Shown here in pieces: positions 63,615-64,000 of a stretch of DNA of 64,000 bases. The notes below the pieces were generated by a model. It saw only the letters and a list, made by a program, of their open reading frames with translations, had not been told where the DNA came from and made no database searches. Every line of letters starts with the position of its first letter. The first letter of the stretch is position 1. A program made the translations under genes and the position numbers. This DNA comes from Hydrogenophilales bacterium 28-61-23 (GTDB lineage: Bacteria > Pseudomonadota > Gammaproteobacteria > Burkholderiales > Thiobacillaceae), in contig NCGJ01000004.1 of assembly GCA_002281555.1 (NCBI GenBank), forward strand, positions 186,001-250,000, in the 5' to 3' direction.

Positions 63615-64000
63615 TCAGAGCCGTTCCAGCAACACTTTCTCCAGCTTGACCTGATCGACCGTGAAGTTGCGGATGCCTTCGGCCAGTTTTTCCGTGGCCA
63701 TGGCGTCTTCGTTCAGGTCCCAGCGGAACTGGGCTTCGGTCATCGCCGCCGGACGCGGCAACAGCGGGCCGTCGTAGCGTAGGTGGCGTTCCACAGGCTC
63801 GGTGCTGGCGTCGAGTTCGTCGAGCAGATTCGGGCTGATGGTCAGGCGGTCGCAGCCGGCCAGGGCGAGGATTTCGCCGATGTTGCGGAAGGACGCGCCC
63901 ATGACCGTGGTCGGGTAGCCATGCTGCTTGAAGTATTGATAAATGGCCTGCACCGAGCGCACGCCGGGGTCGTTTTCCGGCGCCACGTTGGCATCGCCGC
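63615..64000 (-). CDS. tal: Transaldolase, C-terminal part (5' end outside window)
   Basis: The frame is open to the window edge. Visible motifs are [16 protein letters not shown] at the edge, [40 protein letters not shown] and the C-terminal [20 protein letters not shown]. These match the second half of TalA/TalB-type transaldolases of the pentose phosphate pathway. The Schiff-base Lys lies further upstream, outside the window. Converges with speD, adjacent. Confidence 0.93.
   Translation of the reverse strand, partial: GDANVAPENDPGVRSVQAIYQYFKQHGYPTTVMGASFRNIGEILALAGCDRLTISPNLLDELDASTEPVERHLRYDGPLLPRPAAMTEAQFRWDLNEDAMATEKLAEGIRNFTVDQVKLEKVLLERL

Overview
The window is GC-rich chromosomal DNA, most likely from a betaproteobacterium of the Nitrosomonadales type. 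The grounds are the gene families and their order: glyQ-glyS-gmhB-plsC, a lytic transglycosylase followed by an NDUFA9-like gene and cca, an OmpR/EnvZ pair, four PEP-CTERM proteins with the VPEPETYA(L/M) tail, and a pbpC/alpha-2-macroglobulin pair. No rRNA, tRNA or CRISPR array is visible. The window opens inside mutS and closes inside a transaldolase gene.

Layout. 1-5.2 kb: the mutS 3' part, a large GGDEF-EAL protein and a BrnTA toxin-antitoxin module bracketed by a 50-bp direct repeat. 5.2-12.8 kb, minus strand: a metallopeptidase, plsC, gmhB, glyS, glyQ and an EnvZ/OmpR pair whose ompR has an out-of-frame deletion. 12.8-22.9 kb: slt, an isoquinoline-oxidoreductase-type molybdenum hydroxylase operon with XdhC and MocA-like maturation genes, NDUFA9-like, cca and a Crp/Fnr regulator. 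22.9-26.2 kb: a PAS-LuxR regulator, dcd, a TPR protein and a DUF433/DUF5615 toxin-antitoxin pair. 26.4-31.4 kb: a PEP-CTERM and TonB-receptor locus lying between a 133-bp broken copy and the intact copy of the start of an amino-acid decarboxylase gene. 31.6-45.4 kb: the decarboxylase and a long plus-strand cluster (SPFH-SHOCT, two DUF4178 proteins, a 50-aa membrane peptide, DUF350, a lipase-like hydrolase, a membrane-anchored spermidine-synthase-like protein and an amine-oxidase-like flavoprotein), interrupted by a DUF262-HipA pair. 45.5-46.4 kb: a remnant integron cassette array with a recognisable attC site. 46.5-51.9 kb: a ureohydrolase, a DUF47/PPDK-like pair and a RAYT gene flanked by REP palindromes. 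52-60.3 kb: pbpC and a giant alpha-2-macroglobulin. 60.4-64 kb: an EamA protein, a fourth PEP-CTERM protein, a multipass protein overlapping speD, and the end of a transaldolase gene.

How genes may work together. Decarboxylase, ureohydrolase, AdoMet decarboxylase, an aminopropyltransferase-like protein and an amine-oxidase-like flavoprotein all occur within about 32 kb. Together with the SPFH/DUF4178/DUF350 membrane genes they suggest polyamine chemistry linked to the envelope. Two paralogous PEP-CTERM proteins with a shared Cys/Met motif sit directly upstream of a TonB receptor carrying CxxxM and HxM motifs like those of the copper receptor OprC, which suggests a metal-capture operon. PbpC and alpha-2-macroglobulin form the usual peptidoglycan-repair and protease-trap pair.

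The accessory DNA is rich in palindromic repeats. REP-type elements supply the stop codons of two genes, and tandem 152-bp units fill the pbpC leader.
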